Positions 27,062 through 36,313 of a stretch of 64,000 nt of DNA are shown piece after piece (within the stretch, counting starts at the first letter, position 1; each line of letters begins with the position of its first letter). Location of the stretch: contig OZ245030.1 of NCBI GenBank assembly GCA_965223985.1, positions 620,001 to 684,000 on the forward strand. Reading direction: 5' to 3'. The position numbers were made by a program, and so were the translations under genes. This stretch comes from JAPPKS01 sp963667895. GTDB lineage: Bacteria; Poribacteria; WGA-4E; PCPOR2b. The notes under the pieces were generated by a model, which was not told the DNA's origin, searched no databases, and saw nothing but the letters and a program-made list of their open reading frames with translations.

Positions 27062-28900
27062 ATGATAAAGGAAGTGCAATCCATTGAGGACGCTACGCTC
27101 CTGTTTGCCGGGGACTCCGGCGACGGCTCGCAGACAATCGGAACGCAAATGACTGAGGCTTCTGCGATTGCAGGGAATGATGTGGCTACACTTCCAGATT
27201 ACCCTGCGGAGATTCGCGCCCCTGCGGGCTCACTGGCTGGAGTATCCGGTTTCCAACTGCACTTTTCCAGCGAAAGCATCCATACCCCCGGTGATACCTG
27301 CGACGTCCTTGTCGCAATGAATCCTGCCGCAATGAGAGTCAATCTAGATAAGCTCAAACCCAACGGTATTCTGATTGTCAATACGGACAATTTTGCAGCG
27401 CGGAATCTCAAGTTAGCCGGATACGAGGAAAATCCCTTAGAAGATGGGTCGTTGGCAAAGTTTCAAGTTTTCCCTGTCGCATTGACTCGACTAACAAGAG
27501 AGGCGCTTAAAGGCACAAGCCTAAGTCAACGAGAATCCGATCGGTGCAAAAATTTTTTTGCGGTCGGAATGGTTTGCTGGCTTTATAACCGGCAAATGGA
27601 TTACACATTTAAGTTCATCAGAGAGAAGTATGGCAAAAACCCCCAGTACGTTGAAGCCAACACTCTCGCATTGAAAGCGGGTAATGTTTATTGTGAAGCG
27701 ACGGAGCAGTTTGCAACTTCTTATGAAGTCAAGCCGGCGAAGTTTGCCCCCGGAACATACCGCAACATCGAAGGAAATGTGGCGGCGGCATTAGGCCTCA
27801 TTGCTGCTGCTCAACAGTCGGGGCTGCCGCTTGTCTATGGCAGTTACCCGATTACGCCTGCAAGTTCCATTCTCCATGAGCTTGCAAAATACAAGAACTT
27901 CGGTGTCATTACAATGCAGATGGAAGACGAAATTGCAGCTATTGGCGCTGCAATCGGGGCAGCGTTTTGTGGAGCATTGGGTGCAACCGGCAGCAGTGGA
28001 CCTGGACTAGCCCTCAAAGCGGAGTCGATTAATCTGGCGGTGATGGCAGAACTGCCGCTCGTCATCTGCAACATCCAGAGAGCGGGCCCCTCAACAGGTA
28101 TGCCCACAAAGACTGAACAGACTGATCTGCTACAGATGATTTATGGCCGCAATGGCGAGTCGCCCGTCCCTGTGATAGCGGCTTCGCACCCATCAGATTG
28201 TTTTGAAACCATCTATGAAGCTTGCCGAATTGCTATCAAATACATGACGCCGGTGATTTTCATGTCCGATCTTTATATCGCTTTTGGCGCGGAACCTTGG
28301 CGCATCCCGAAGGTTCAGGATTTGCCGTCGATAGAGGTGAATTTCCGGACAGCGCCCGATGGATTTCAGCCCTATCTGCGTGACGAAAAGACACTTGCCC
28401 GTCCATGGGCAATCCCCGGCACACCAGGTCTGGAACATCGGATTGGCGGCTTGGAAAAGGCGAACATCACCGGAAATGTCAGTTATGACCCCGAGAATCA
28501 TGAGCGAATGGCACTGCTCAGGGCAGAAAAGGTCTCGCGAATTGCTGATGACATCCCGCCTACCAAGCCCTTTGGTGAACCAAAAGGAAATCTTCTTGTA
28601 TTAACTTGGGGAGGAACCTACGGCGCGGTAAGAACCGCGGTCGAACATAAACAGGAAGAAGGTGCATCCGTATCGCACGTTCATCTGCGCTATCTTAACC
28701 CGCTTCCAAGCGACCTAGGTGACATTCTTAAACAGTTCGACAAGGTGCTTGTTCCTGAGCTCAATTTTGGGCAGTTGCTCAAACTGATTCGCGCTGACTA
28801 TTTGATAAATGCCGTCGGTTTAAATAAAGTCCAAGGATTACCGTTCTATGTTTTTGAAGTTGAAACTAAAATTGATGAAATGCTGAGAGATGATGTATGA
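27062..28900 (+). CDS. korA: 2-oxoacid:ferredoxin oxidoreductase, fused gamma-alpha subunit
   Basis: Subunit of the CoA-forming 2-oxoacid (2-oxoglutarate type) oxidoreductase, which links oxidative decarboxylation to ferredoxin. The gamma domain is first (about 1-190: LFAGDSGDGSQTIGTQMTEA, GSLAGVSGFQLHFSS), followed by the alpha domain carrying the TPP pyrimidine-binding region (YGSYPITPASSILHELAK, MEDEIAAIGAAIGAA, GLALKAESINLAVMAELPLVICN) and a C-terminal GGTYGAVRTAVE domain. 612 residues, normal for the fused form. Its stop overlaps the beta gene by ATGA. Suggests use of the reductive or ferredoxin-linked TCA branch. Confidence 0.92.
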   Translation: MIKEVQSIEDATLLFAGDSGDGSQTIGTQMTEASAIAGNDVATLPDYPAEIRAPAGSLAGVSGFQLHFSSESIHTPGDTCDVLVAMNPAAMRVNLDKLKPNGILIVNTDNFAARNLKLAGYEENPLEDGSLAKFQVFPVALTRLTREALKGTSLSQRESDRCKNFFAVGMVCWLYNRQMDYTFKFIREKYGKNPQYVEANTLALKAGNVYCEATEQFATSYEVKPAKFAPGTYRNIEGNVAAALGLIAAAQQSGLPLVYGSYPITPASSILHELAKYKNFGVITMQMEDEIAAIGAAIGAAFCGALGATGSSGPGLALKAESINLAVMAELPLVICNIQRAGPSTGMPTKTEQTDLLQMIYGRNGESPVPVIAASHPSDCFETIYEACRIAIKYMTPVIFMSDLYIAFGAEPWRIPKVQDLPSIEVNFRTAPDGFQPYLRDEKTLARPWAIPGTPGLEHRIGGLEKANITGNVSYDPENHERMALLRAEKVSRIADDIPPTKPFGEPKGNLLVLTWGGTYGAVRTAVEHKQEEGASVSHVHLRYLNPLPSDLGDILKQFDKVLVPELNFGQLLKLIRADYLINAVGLNKVQGLPFYVFEVETKIDEMLRDDV

Positions 28901-29943
28901 AAAAGAACACCTCCACCCAAATACCGGTAGCAGTTCCTACATTAACCAAAAAGGATTTTGAATCGGATCAGGACGTCCGATGGTGCCCAGGCTGCGGCGA
29001 TTATTCAATACTCTCTCAAACTCAACGAATTCTCCCGGACTTGGGAATACCCAAGGAAGATTTTGTCTTCATCTCTGGGATTGGCTGTTCAAGTCGTTTT
29101 CCATATTATATGAACGCCTACGGTTTTCATTCGATTCACGGTCGGGCGCCAACGCTTGCGGCTGGAGTAAAAGCTACTCACCCAGAACTATCGGTTTGGG
29201 TGACCACCGGCGATGGTGATGCGCTGTCGATTGGTGGAAACCATTTTATTCACCTGATGCGGCGGAACTTCGATATCAACGTTCTGATGTTCAACAATCA
29301 AATTTATGGACTGACTAAGGGACAATACTCCCCAACCTCCGAGCAGGGCAAGAAAACCGCCTCAACGCCAATGGGATCACTTGAAAACCCTTTCAATCCA
29401 GTTAGTCTTGCATTAGCTTCGGGCGCAACATTTGTTGCTCGTTCACTCGATAGAGATCCGGAACATCTACGAGGCATTATCAAAGCGGCGTTTGAACATA
29501 AGGGCACGTCGTTTGTGGAAATCTATCAGAACTGCAACGTGTATAATGACGGAGCCTTCTTCTCCTATACCGAAAAGGATAAAAAAGCCGACAACACGGT
29601 AGTTTTAGAACACGGAGAACCGCTTGTTTTTGGAAAGGAACGCGACAAGGGCATCCGCCTAAACCAATTTCAACCAGAGGTCGTTTCCCTCGCCGAGGGG
29701 CAGTACACCCCAGATGAACTCATCAAGCACAATCAGTTTGCCGAGAATCCGACACTGGCATACTTTCTTGCTCGAATGAGCGTTATACCGGATCTGCCGC
29801 ATCCGATTGGGGTATTCCGTAGCATCCAGCACGCCTGCTATGAAGATTTGATGGCACAACAGATTGAGACCGCCAAGCAGGTGCGGGGTGAAGGCGACCT
29901 TGAAGCGTTGCTCAATGCAGCGGATACGTGGCGTGTTGAATAG
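28897..29943 (+). CDS. korB: 2-oxoacid:ferredoxin oxidoreductase beta subunit
   Basis: TPP-binding partner of the preceding gene. It has RWCPGCGDY (C30 and C33, part of the iron-sulfur site), SGIGCSSRFPYYMNAYGFHSIHGRAPTLA, and the TPP/Mg motif TTGDGDALSIGGNH followed by NNQIYGLTKGQYSPTS. 348 residues is normal. Translation is coupled by the ATGA overlap. No ferredoxin or delta subunit gene follows; a small terminator lies 50 bases downstream. Confidence 0.93.
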   Translation: MKKNTSTQIPVAVPTLTKKDFESDQDVRWCPGCGDYSILSQTQRILPDLGIPKEDFVFISGIGCSSRFPYYMNAYGFHSIHGRAPTLAAGVKATHPELSVWVTTGDGDALSIGGNHFIHLMRRNFDINVLMFNNQIYGLTKGQYSPTSEQGKKTASTPMGSLENPFNPVSLALASGATFVARSLDRDPEHLRGIIKAAFEHKGTSFVEIYQNCNVYNDGAFFSYTEKDKKADNTVVLEHGEPLVFGKERDKGIRLNQFQPEVVSLAEGQYTPDELIKHNQFAENPTLAYFLARMSVIPDLPHPIGVFRSIQHACYEDLMAQQIETAKQVRGEGDLEALLNAADTWRVE

Positions 29944-29993
29944 CGGAGGATCAAGCGAACGAATAGTGAGTGCGATAGTCTTCACTAGTTTTT

Positions 29994-30012
29994 GGGGTTG
30001 ACACCCCTTTTT
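29994..30012 (+). terminator. Rho-independent terminator after korAB
   Basis: GGGGT-TGAC-ACCCC followed by TTTTT: a 5-bp GC-rich stem, tetraloop and T-run. It shares bases with the promoter at 29998-30026. Confidence 0.65.
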
Positions 30013-30026
30013 GATCGGATTAATAT
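29998..30026 (+). promoter_or_regulatory. Sigma-70 promoter of the permease pair
   Basis: Consensus TTGACA at 29998-30003, 17-base spacer, TAATAT at 30021-30026. The -35 box forms the loop and right-arm start of the korAB terminator. Confidence 0.65.
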
Positions 30027-30133
30027 GTGTAATTTTAGTTGTATGACTATAACACCTTTATTATGCGCCCTCAAGTTTAATGGTTGACCGCTCGCCCCAC
30101 TTGCTCCCACCTTGAACTGGTAAAATTGCCAAC

Positions 30134-31180
30134 TTGCACGTCAAACCAGCCCAAATCCTCTTCCCAGTTCTCATTATCTTTTTGGCACTGCTCATTAATG
30201 CCCTTATCATGCTCGCGTGCGGTTATCAACCGACTAAAGCTTTTGTGGCGCTTTTTCAGGGAGCATTGGGAGGTCCAAAACAAGTAACAGAGACATTTGT
30301 GAAGACCTGTCCGCTGCTTCTGACAGGGTTAGCTGTTGCATTTGCGTTTCGTTGTGGTATCTGGAACATCGGAGCTGAGGGGCAATACCTCATCGCCGCC
30401 CTGATTGCGACATGGATTGGGACATCAATTTTGCGCCTGCCATCAATTTTACTTATCCCGCTGACGCTCACCGCAGGATTTGTCGCAGGCGGGTTTTGGG
30501 CTGCAATCGCAGGACTCCTCAAGGCGTATCGTGGGGTTGGTGAAGTAATCAGCACGATTATGCTCAATTTTATTGCCATCAAACTGGTGAGCTATTCCGT
30601 CGATGGGGGACCGCTCCAAGAAGCGTCGAAATCATACCAGTGGAGCGATCGAATTGTTCCTAATGCGCTGCTGCCACATCTAGTTCCGAAATTCTGGATA
30701 CCCGGCAACCGATTCCACCTGGGCATCCTTCTTGCATTTATTTTCGCTGTGTGTCTGTATTTCGTCCTGTTTCATACTTCGCTCGGCTACCAAGTCAGGG
30801 CTGTAGGTCAAAACCAAGTTGCAGCGCGGGCAGCGGGAATTCATGTCTCCAGAAATATTATCATTGCCATGCTGATTAGCGGCGGGCTAGCGGGCTTGGC
30901 AGGAGCCATTGAATTGACAGGGCTCAGTCCGCATCGGCTTGATCAAAATACCCCCGGCTATGGCTACACCGCAATCGCTGTCGCGTTGCTTGGACGTCTC
31001 CATCCGATTGGGATTATTTTTTCGGCGTTGTTATTCGGGGTTTTGCAAGCTGGATCGGAGGCGATGAAGTTGGAAGCGCAAGTGCCCACAAAACTGACGT
31101 GGGTGATTCAAGCGACGGTATTGCTCCTTGTCTTGGGTTCAAGCATGTATGAGGCGGGAAAAGAGAAGATAAATACGTGA
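30134..31180 (+). CDS. ABC transporter permease, nucleoside/simple-sugar type (YufP-like)
   Basis: Inner-membrane permease of the BMP-dependent nucleoside import group, 348 residues with about 8-9 helices. The family signature GIWNIGAEGQYLIAALIATW is at about 73-92; EVISTIMLNFIAIKLVSY and VRAVGQNQVAARAAGIHV follow. A TTG at 30134 gives the longest frame and is bounded upstream by a TGA; no convincing ribosome site is visible, and a later start is possible. The second permease follows at 59 bases. The ATPase and the substrate-binding lipoprotein that would complete the transporter are not in the window. Confidence 0.85.
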   Translation: MHVKPAQILFPVLIIFLALLINALIMLACGYQPTKAFVALFQGALGGPKQVTETFVKTCPLLLTGLAVAFAFRCGIWNIGAEGQYLIAALIATWIGTSILRLPSILLIPLTLTAGFVAGGFWAAIAGLLKAYRGVGEVISTIMLNFIAIKLVSYSVDGGPLQEASKSYQWSDRIVPNALLPHLVPKFWIPGNRFHLGILLAFIFAVCLYFVLFHTSLGYQVRAVGQNQVAARAAGIHVSRNIIIAMLISGGLAGLAGAIELTGLSPHRLDQNTPGYGYTAIAVALLGRLHPIGIIFSALLFGVLQAGSEAMKLEAQVPTKLTWVIQATVLLLVLGSSMYEAGKEKINT

Positions 31181-31238
31181 GCAGGTCGAACAGAGCGAAA
31201 TCTCAAATCTACGAAATTCTAAGAATCTGTGTTTTAAT

Positions 31239-32174
31239 ATGATTGAGGACATTTTAGAGGCAACGGTTCGTCAAGCGACGCCGCTTCTGATTGTCGCGCT
31301 CGGCGAGGTGATCGTTCAGCGCTCTGGTGTAATCAATATTGGGCTTGAAGGTCTCATGATTTTCAGCGCCTTTATTGGATGGCTGAGTTCGTACGCTATC
31401 CAAGGTGTATCGGTGGGACTTGCCCCGTGGGCTGGAATTCTATCTGGCGGGGTCAGCGGCGTTCTTCTCGCTGCCTTTTTTGGCTTCCTCATTCTCCGCT
31501 TGAAAACCGATCAGATCGTGACAGGTACGGGAATCAACCTATTGGCATTCGGACTTGTCGAAGTGATGTATCGTCGTATCTTCGGAGCGACCGGAAAGTC
31601 GCTCAAGGTTGCCATTTTTGAGCCCCTGCATATCCCAGTGTTGTCAGAAATTCCGTTTCTCGGCAGCATCTTTTTTCAGCACAACTTCCTTGTCTACGGC
31701 GCCTTTCTCGCAGTTCCGGTCATCTATTTTTACCTATTTCATACCTATCCCGGACTGTCGATTCAAGCCTGCGGTGAACACCCGAAAGCGGCGGATACCG
31801 CTGGCGTAAGTGTGCACGGGTTGCAAGCGAAATGTGTGCTTTTCGGCGGATTTATGGCTGGGATTGCCGGTTGTTATCTCTCGCTAGTCGATGTGCCATA
31901 CTTCAGCACGGAGATGACCGCTGGACGCGGCTTTATTGCGCTTGCAATCGTGGTCTTCGGCAAATGGCACCCTGTCAAGGCTTGCGGCGCTGCGCTCTTA
32001 TTTAGTCTGTGCAATGCCCTGCTGAATCGATTGCAAGCAATCCCCGATCTCGGTTTTATTCCCTATCAATTTTTTCTGATGTTGCCCTACATCTTGACGC
32101 TTCTCGTTCTAGCCGGGTTTGTTGGGCATGCCAGACCCCCTGCTGCCCTAGCCCTACCCTACCAAAGAGAATAG
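31239..32174 (+). CDS. ABC transporter permease, nucleoside/simple-sugar type (YufQ-like)
   Basis: Second membrane subunit, 311 residues. It opens with ATVRQATPLLIVALGEVIVQRSGVINIGLEGLM, the hallmark of the YufQ-type half, and includes QIVTGTGINLLAFGLVEVMYRRIFG and CGEHPKAADTAGVSVHGLQ, where the transmembrane domain meets the ATPase. The helices and length are normal. Together with the preceding permease it forms the pore of a nucleoside or related importer. Convergent with the Gfo/Idh gene downstream. Confidence 0.87.
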   Translation: MIEDILEATVRQATPLLIVALGEVIVQRSGVINIGLEGLMIFSAFIGWLSSYAIQGVSVGLAPWAGILSGGVSGVLLAAFFGFLILRLKTDQIVTGTGINLLAFGLVEVMYRRIFGATGKSLKVAIFEPLHIPVLSEIPFLGSIFFQHNFLVYGAFLAVPVIYFYLFHTYPGLSIQACGEHPKAADTAGVSVHGLQAKCVLFGGFMAGIAGCYLSLVDVPYFSTEMTAGRGFIALAIVVFGKWHPVKACGAALLFSLCNALLNRLQAIPDLGFIPYQFFLMLPYILTLLVLAGFVGHARPPAALALPYQRE

Positions 32175-32216
32175 GTTCAATAAGGGACCACACCCGACTT
32201 GTGCCCCAGTTACGTT

Positions 32217-33257
32217 TCACAACGGCAGCTCTATCGATCGACCCCGTTCAGCTGATAGATAGCACGCCTGCATCAGTTCAGTCAAGTTGCGTCCATCTTG
32301 GGTGGTTATGGTCGTCGGTTCATCACGCAGGATGGCGTTAATCCACTGCTGCATCGGCGGCGGTGGCGGCGAGGGGCTGCTGGCGACGTATTCCGCCTTT
32401 TCTTCGTCGGACAGCCTACGAGTCTCAAAGTGCATGTTCTCGTGACCGATGGCGATTGAATGAAGCGTCTCAAAGTGTTTATCGCCGTAACCGCTGACGA
32501 TAGATCCATCCGTCCCGTAAAGTTCGAGCATATTTGGACCGTATCGATGCACCCAAGAAACATCTACTACGCCAAGCGCCCTATTCTCGAATTCAATCAC
32601 AGACGCGCTGTTATCGTCGATTGGGTAGTTGCCGCTCCGGTTGTTAATCTTTGCGATAACGCTCTTCGGAGTCCCCATCAGCCACGGGATAACATCCATC
32701 CGATGACAGCCAAGGTCAAACAGCGCACCGCCGCCGGCGCGTTTAACATCCGTGAACCAGAGACTAGTATCTCTGAGCCATCCATCAACCGCGGCTGGAT
32801 GCGCGATGCGTCCTCGACCAAAGGTTAAATCACCCAGCAGTCCATCATTGACTGCTCTTTTCGCCAATAACAGGCTAGGATTGCAACGTGACGGCAGCGA
32901 AATCATGAATTTAACCTTCGCCTTTTCAACGGCTCCGATAATCGCATCGCATTCATTGACTGTAATTGCCAAGGCTTTTTCGGTGAAGATATGCTTACCT
33001 GCATCTGCCGCCCCAATCATTAACCTTGGGTGGTCTGCGGTCGGAGCATTTACGACGACGGCATCCACTTCGTCTAAATTGAGAACGGCGTCGAGGTCGG
33101 CGTAAAATGAGGTGTTGTAGTCTTTGGCGGCTTCCTTCCCGCCATACTCCTCCTCATCCCAAACCGCAACAATCTGAGCGTCTGGATTATGCTGAACCTG
33201 ATCGGCGTATCCTCTGGCGTGCGTGTGGGCAAAACTCAACATCGCGATATTAACCAT
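32217..33257 (-). CDS. Gfo/Idh/MocA-family oxidoreductase (first)
   Basis: NAD(P)-binding enzyme acting on sugars or inositol-like substrates. The N-terminal Rossmann fold starts VNIAMLSFAHTHARGYADQ, an unusual loop (SFAHTHA) in place of G-x-G-x-x-G. The usual E-K-P is TEKALAI here, so the Pro is changed. The C-terminal domain has GGGALFDLGCHRMDVIPWLMG with the Asp-His pair (D and H of the catalytic motif). 346 residues; AGGAGAGAAT ribosome site. A second Gfo/Idh gene lies 79 bases upstream on the same strand, so they probably form an operon. Substrate unknown. Confidence 0.85.
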   Translation of the reverse strand: MVNIAMLSFAHTHARGYADQVQHNPDAQIVAVWDEEEYGGKEAAKDYNTSFYADLDAVLNLDEVDAVVVNAPTADHPRLMIGAADAGKHIFTEKALAITVNECDAIIGAVEKAKVKFMISLPSRCNPSLLLAKRAVNDGLLGDLTFGRGRIAHPAAVDGWLRDTSLWFTDVKRAGGGALFDLGCHRMDVIPWLMGTPKSVIAKINNRSGNYPIDDNSASVIEFENRALGVVDVSWVHRYGPNMLELYGTDGSIVSGYGDKHFETLHSIAIGHENMHFETRRLSDEEKAEYVASSPSPPPPPMQQWINAILRDEPTTITTQDGRNLTELMQACYLSAERGRSIELPL

Positions 33258-33336
33258 ATTCTCTCTCCTGCGTGTCTTCGGCTAGATGTCCAAATCCTAT
33301 TGGGACATCAGACGGTCAAGAATAGGGACGTTATGC

Positions 33337-34362
33337 TTACGTAATTGGAACGGATCTACCAATCCGAGCGGATTCGTAAATGGCGTCGAAAATCTTGGTG
33401 GTAAGCAGCACCTCTTCTGCTGGAACGGGCGACGGTAGTCCTTCTCGGATTGCCTTGTGAAAAGATTCAAATTCGCCCGGTTTGTCGGTAATGAATTCAG
33501 GTTTGTATTCGATCATTTGTCCGTCTTTGTCGGTGTAGATGCGCAGGGGGTGGTAGGTTGCGCCTGCCAGGTCGCCCATGAAGAATGTCGTCCCGGTATT
33601 TTCGATGTGAGTCGCCCAGGCGGATTCCAATGTCACGGTTAAACCCTTCTCAAAACGGATGACACCCATACCGAAATCCTCAACATCGAATTTAGCGCGA
33701 TCCCAATCTACGGAGTTTACAATATCGTGGCGATGCCCGAATTTCTGAGCAACCGATCCAAAGACTTCAAGCGGCTTGGGACAACCAATCATCCACAACA
33801 GCACATCAAGTTCGTGCACACCGATGTCAATGAGCGGCCCACCCCCAGCAATAGACTTCTGCATGAATGTTGGCGTAAGACCCATACCGCGGCGGCGCAT
33901 TGTGACCGCGCGGGCGTAATAGACATCGCCAAAGAGCCCCTCGTCGTACAGTTTACGCAGGGTTCTGGCACCCTTCCCGAAACGGGATTGCAACCCAATC
34001 TGCAGGACTTTTCCGGATGCGCTTTGGGCGTTGACCATGGCTTGTCCATCAATAGCGTTGCCAGCAAGCGGCTTCTCGCAGATTACATGTTTGCCCGCAT
34101 TCAGCGCGGCAATCGTTGGAGCGGCGTGCAGGTTATTCGGGGTGCAAACGCTGACTGCATCAATTTCAGGCATCGCAATCAGTTGATGGTAGTCGGTGAA
34201 AAAATGTTCAATCTCGTGTTCTTGGGCGAAATGCCTCGCCCTCTCTTCATCTATGTCGCACACTGCGATGACGGAAACCCCTTCGATGTCTCGGTGACCC
34301 GGCAGATGTTTCCCTTTCGCGATTGCGCCAGCGCCAATTATGCCAATTGTAATTTCTTTCAT
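33337..34362 (-). CDS. Gfo/Idh/MocA-family oxidoreductase (second)
   Basis: 341 residues. The Rossmann motif ITIGIIGAGAIAKGKHLPG is canonical, CEKPLAGN is the standard E-K-P, and GGGPLIDIGVHELDVLLWMIG carries the catalytic Asp/His. It differs clearly from the neighbouring paralogue at the glycine loop. The first gene of the pair; AAAGGAGCAGAG lies before the ATG. Probably oxidises or epimerises a sugar hydroxyl; the substrate cannot be told from sequence. Confidence 0.88.
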   Translation of the reverse strand: MKEITIGIIGAGAIAKGKHLPGHRDIEGVSVIAVCDIDEERARHFAQEHEIEHFFTDYHQLIAMPEIDAVSVCTPNNLHAAPTIAALNAGKHVICEKPLAGNAIDGQAMVNAQSASGKVLQIGLQSRFGKGARTLRKLYDEGLFGDVYYARAVTMRRRGMGLTPTFMQKSIAGGGPLIDIGVHELDVLLWMIGCPKPLEVFGSVAQKFGHRHDIVNSVDWDRAKFDVEDFGMGVIRFEKGLTVTLESAWATHIENTGTTFFMGDLAGATYHPLRIYTDKDGQMIEYKPEFITDKPGEFESFHKAIREGLPSPVPAEEVLLTTKIFDAIYESARIGRSVPIT

Positions 34363-34426
34363 GGTATTTCTCTGCTCCTTTAATCGCTGCTGCTAACGTT
34401 CTAACTCTGCTGAAGGTAAATGTGGG

Positions 34427-34618
34427 TTTGACTGATTCGACATCCATCTTGGCAGACAACAAACCACTTTGCCTCACAATTCTGTCGGGTTGAACCAAAG
34501 GGCAATCTCGACCTCAGCGATTTGACTGATTCGACATCCATTCGCTGAGGTCGAGATTGCCCTTTGGTTCAACCCGACAGAATTGTGAGGCAAAGTGGTT
34601 TGTTGTCTGCCAAGATGG
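34427..34618. repeat. Perfect 77-bp inverted repeat with a duplicated 21-bp flank
   Basis: Left arm 34444-34520 is the exact reverse complement of right arm 34542-34618; the loop is 34521-34541. The loop sequence (21 bases, starting TTTGACTGATTCGACATCC) is an exact direct copy of 34427-34447, which overlaps the beginning of the left arm by 4 bases. The layout is X-A-X-A', with A' the inverse of A. It sits 12 bases downstream of the LamG stop codon (minus strand) and upstream of the Gfo/Idh pair. It has no T-run, so it is not an ordinary terminator. Confidence 0.95.
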
Positions 34619-34630
34619 GTTCACAGACAT

Positions 34631-35452
34631 CTAATCTTTCGTTGTCTTCAACACACCCCAGGTGACAGCCAGCTTCCTTTTCGAATCAACCGCAACCGCC
34701 CGTGCGTTGTTTCTGTATTCAAAGTTTTGCTGTATCTCCTCAGGCGTTAAAGCGCGATTATAGATGCGAACTTCATCAAGGATACCTGGAAAGTATCTGC
34801 CCTTGAGCTCACTTCCGATCCTGAGACGGGTCAGGTTGATTGGTGACGCTTCAACGTTTGGCAACGCCCCCAGAGCATCAAATCGCCTGTTCTGTTCTCC
34901 TCCATTAATGTGCAGCGTGAGTTGTTCATGGACCAGCTCCTTGGCGTCAAAAGTATAGGCGAAGTGATACCACGTATAAGGCTTCACTGTACCGCCTATG
35001 AGGTTTCTGTATCCACCCTTGTCCTTTATGTTGAGGTCAATTCGATTGAATCTAACGGTGAAGGTCACACCTCCTGGCATCTCTTCTGGGATAACAGACG
35101 TGGAAACCAGCCCATGAACCCGGAAAGATTGATCTCCTCTCGCCCATACTTCCACCGTCACTTTGGGTTCATGCCCCAAATCCGGCAGAGCTACAAAATC
35201 ATCGACGCCATCAAAATCGAGAGCTTCCCCGATTTTTCCAGGGACGATTTGGGGATTGCCACTAATTTCCCCATGATTGTTATTTCCCGAAATATCTTTC
35301 ACGGTATCCCCATCAATATCTGCTCTATCCATCGTCCAATAGCCAATGAGACCTTTAGCAACATATCCTTCGGATTCTGCTACGTTGACAGGATAGACCA
35401 TCAATGCGATAGCCGTTAGAACGAAAGCGGTGACAACAGTCTTAGAGAACAT
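34631..35452 (-). CDS. Exported LamG/concanavalin-like domain protein
   Basis: 273 residues: signal peptide (FSKTVVTAFVLTAIALMVYPVNVAES), then a single LamG_3-like jelly roll beginning GLIGYWTMDRADIDGDTVKDISGNNNHGEISGNPQIVPGKIG and continuing ALDFDGVDDFVALPD, GTVKPYTWYHFAYTFD and DEVRIYNRALTPEEIQ. Such domains bind carbohydrate or matrix and are repeatedly found in Poribacteria-type and Planctomycete genomes. After the domain a short tail of about 20 residues follows; no catalytic domain is attached. AGGAGG lies before the ATG. The stop codon is followed within 12 bases by the large hairpin. Confidence 0.88.
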   Translation of the reverse strand: MFSKTVVTAFVLTAIALMVYPVNVAESEGYVAKGLIGYWTMDRADIDGDTVKDISGNNNHGEISGNPQIVPGKIGEALDFDGVDDFVALPDLGHEPKVTVEVWARGDQSFRVHGLVSTSVIPEEMPGGVTFTVRFNRIDLNIKDKGGYRNLIGGTVKPYTWYHFAYTFDAKELVHEQLTLHINGGEQNRRFDALGALPNVEASPINLTRLRIGSELKGRYFPGILDEVRIYNRALTPEEIQQNFEYRNNARAVAVDSKRKLAVTWGVLKTTKD

Positions 35453-35663
35453 TTTGATCCTCCTTAGTCTTTGTAAAGATCCTCTTCAGTAATCTAACAG
35501 TTGGACCGGTTCCTCTCAATATGCTATATACTGTCGCAATAAATATGCCAAATCTTTACGTTTTTGTACACCTAGTTTTGGCGTGCTTTCGCTATTGGCT
35601 TTAAACAGGTGCTGACATTGGTTGTGTCCTTTTTGAAACGGTGCAGAGCATTTTTTCTATCTC

Positions 35664-35885
35664 CTACTTCATTAAGCGCGTTTGCACCATTCGGTGCAAG
35701 TTGGCGAAAAATATGACAATTTGGGGCAAAAGGATTGCTTCTCGGTATGTGCCAAATTCCCCGGGATGGCTTAACCTGTTTTGCTTACCATCGTCGCGAA
35801 AGAGTACTTTTGCACGTTGGACAAACGCGGAACGGAATTCGTCAATTCGCTCTTCAATCAATTCATCTATGATTTTGATTGCCAT
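35664..35885 (-). pseudogene. Truncated DUF6602-like protein
   Basis: 73 codons from ATG 35885. The first two thirds, LIEERIDEFRSAFVQRAKVLFRD and then HPGEFGTYREAILLPQ, match my memory of the N-terminal part of DUF6602 proteins, which continue for another ~150 residues with a nuclease-like core; that core is absent and the frame ends after IFFANLHRMVQTRLMK in TAG. It overlaps the end of the truncated methylase by 19 bases. DUF6602 proteins are found with restriction or defence genes; function unproven. Confidence 0.45.
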
Positions 35886-36313
35886 TCCTTAGTCCCTGTT
35901 CTGATATACTCGGGCTGCGGAGCCATCCCGCGGATGTGCCTTGTATCCGCTTTTTGCCCAATCGGCAAAAGTTCAATGCCTTCGGAGTGATAGCCCAAAG
36001 AGGAACAGACAAACAAAGCAGTCCCCGCACCCGCAAATGGATCCAGTATTTTACCTTTTACTACCCGATACCTGCGGAAAAGATATTCTACTAAATCCGC
36101 GGAAAACGCTTCTTTGTATTTGTACCATCTATAGTATATACGGGCTTTATTCGCTTGGAAACTGACCAGTTTTCTAGTCAAAGCATTATCAACGACCAGC
36201 GTATCGGGAAAATATTCGATTAAGGATTTATCGAGTTCCTCTATTTGCTCCAAAAGTAAATCGTCTATGGTATCTTCGGTTTTCTTAATCTCTTGGGCAG
36301 CATTAACTGACAT
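35867..36313 (-). pseudogene. Truncated DNA methyltransferase (N4/N6 amino type)
   Basis: 148 codons. The part SFQANKARIYYRWYKYKEAFSADLVEYLF followed by the SAM-site DPFAGAGTAL (91-100) and GYHSEGIELLPIG is typical of the beta-like DNA methylases. These enzymes need a DPPY-type catalytic motif and several hundred residues; no DPPY is present and after GIELLPIGQKA the similarity stops. So the C-terminal half is missing and the frame runs through unrelated sequence into the DUF6602 start. Remnant of a modification gene. Confidence 0.6.
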
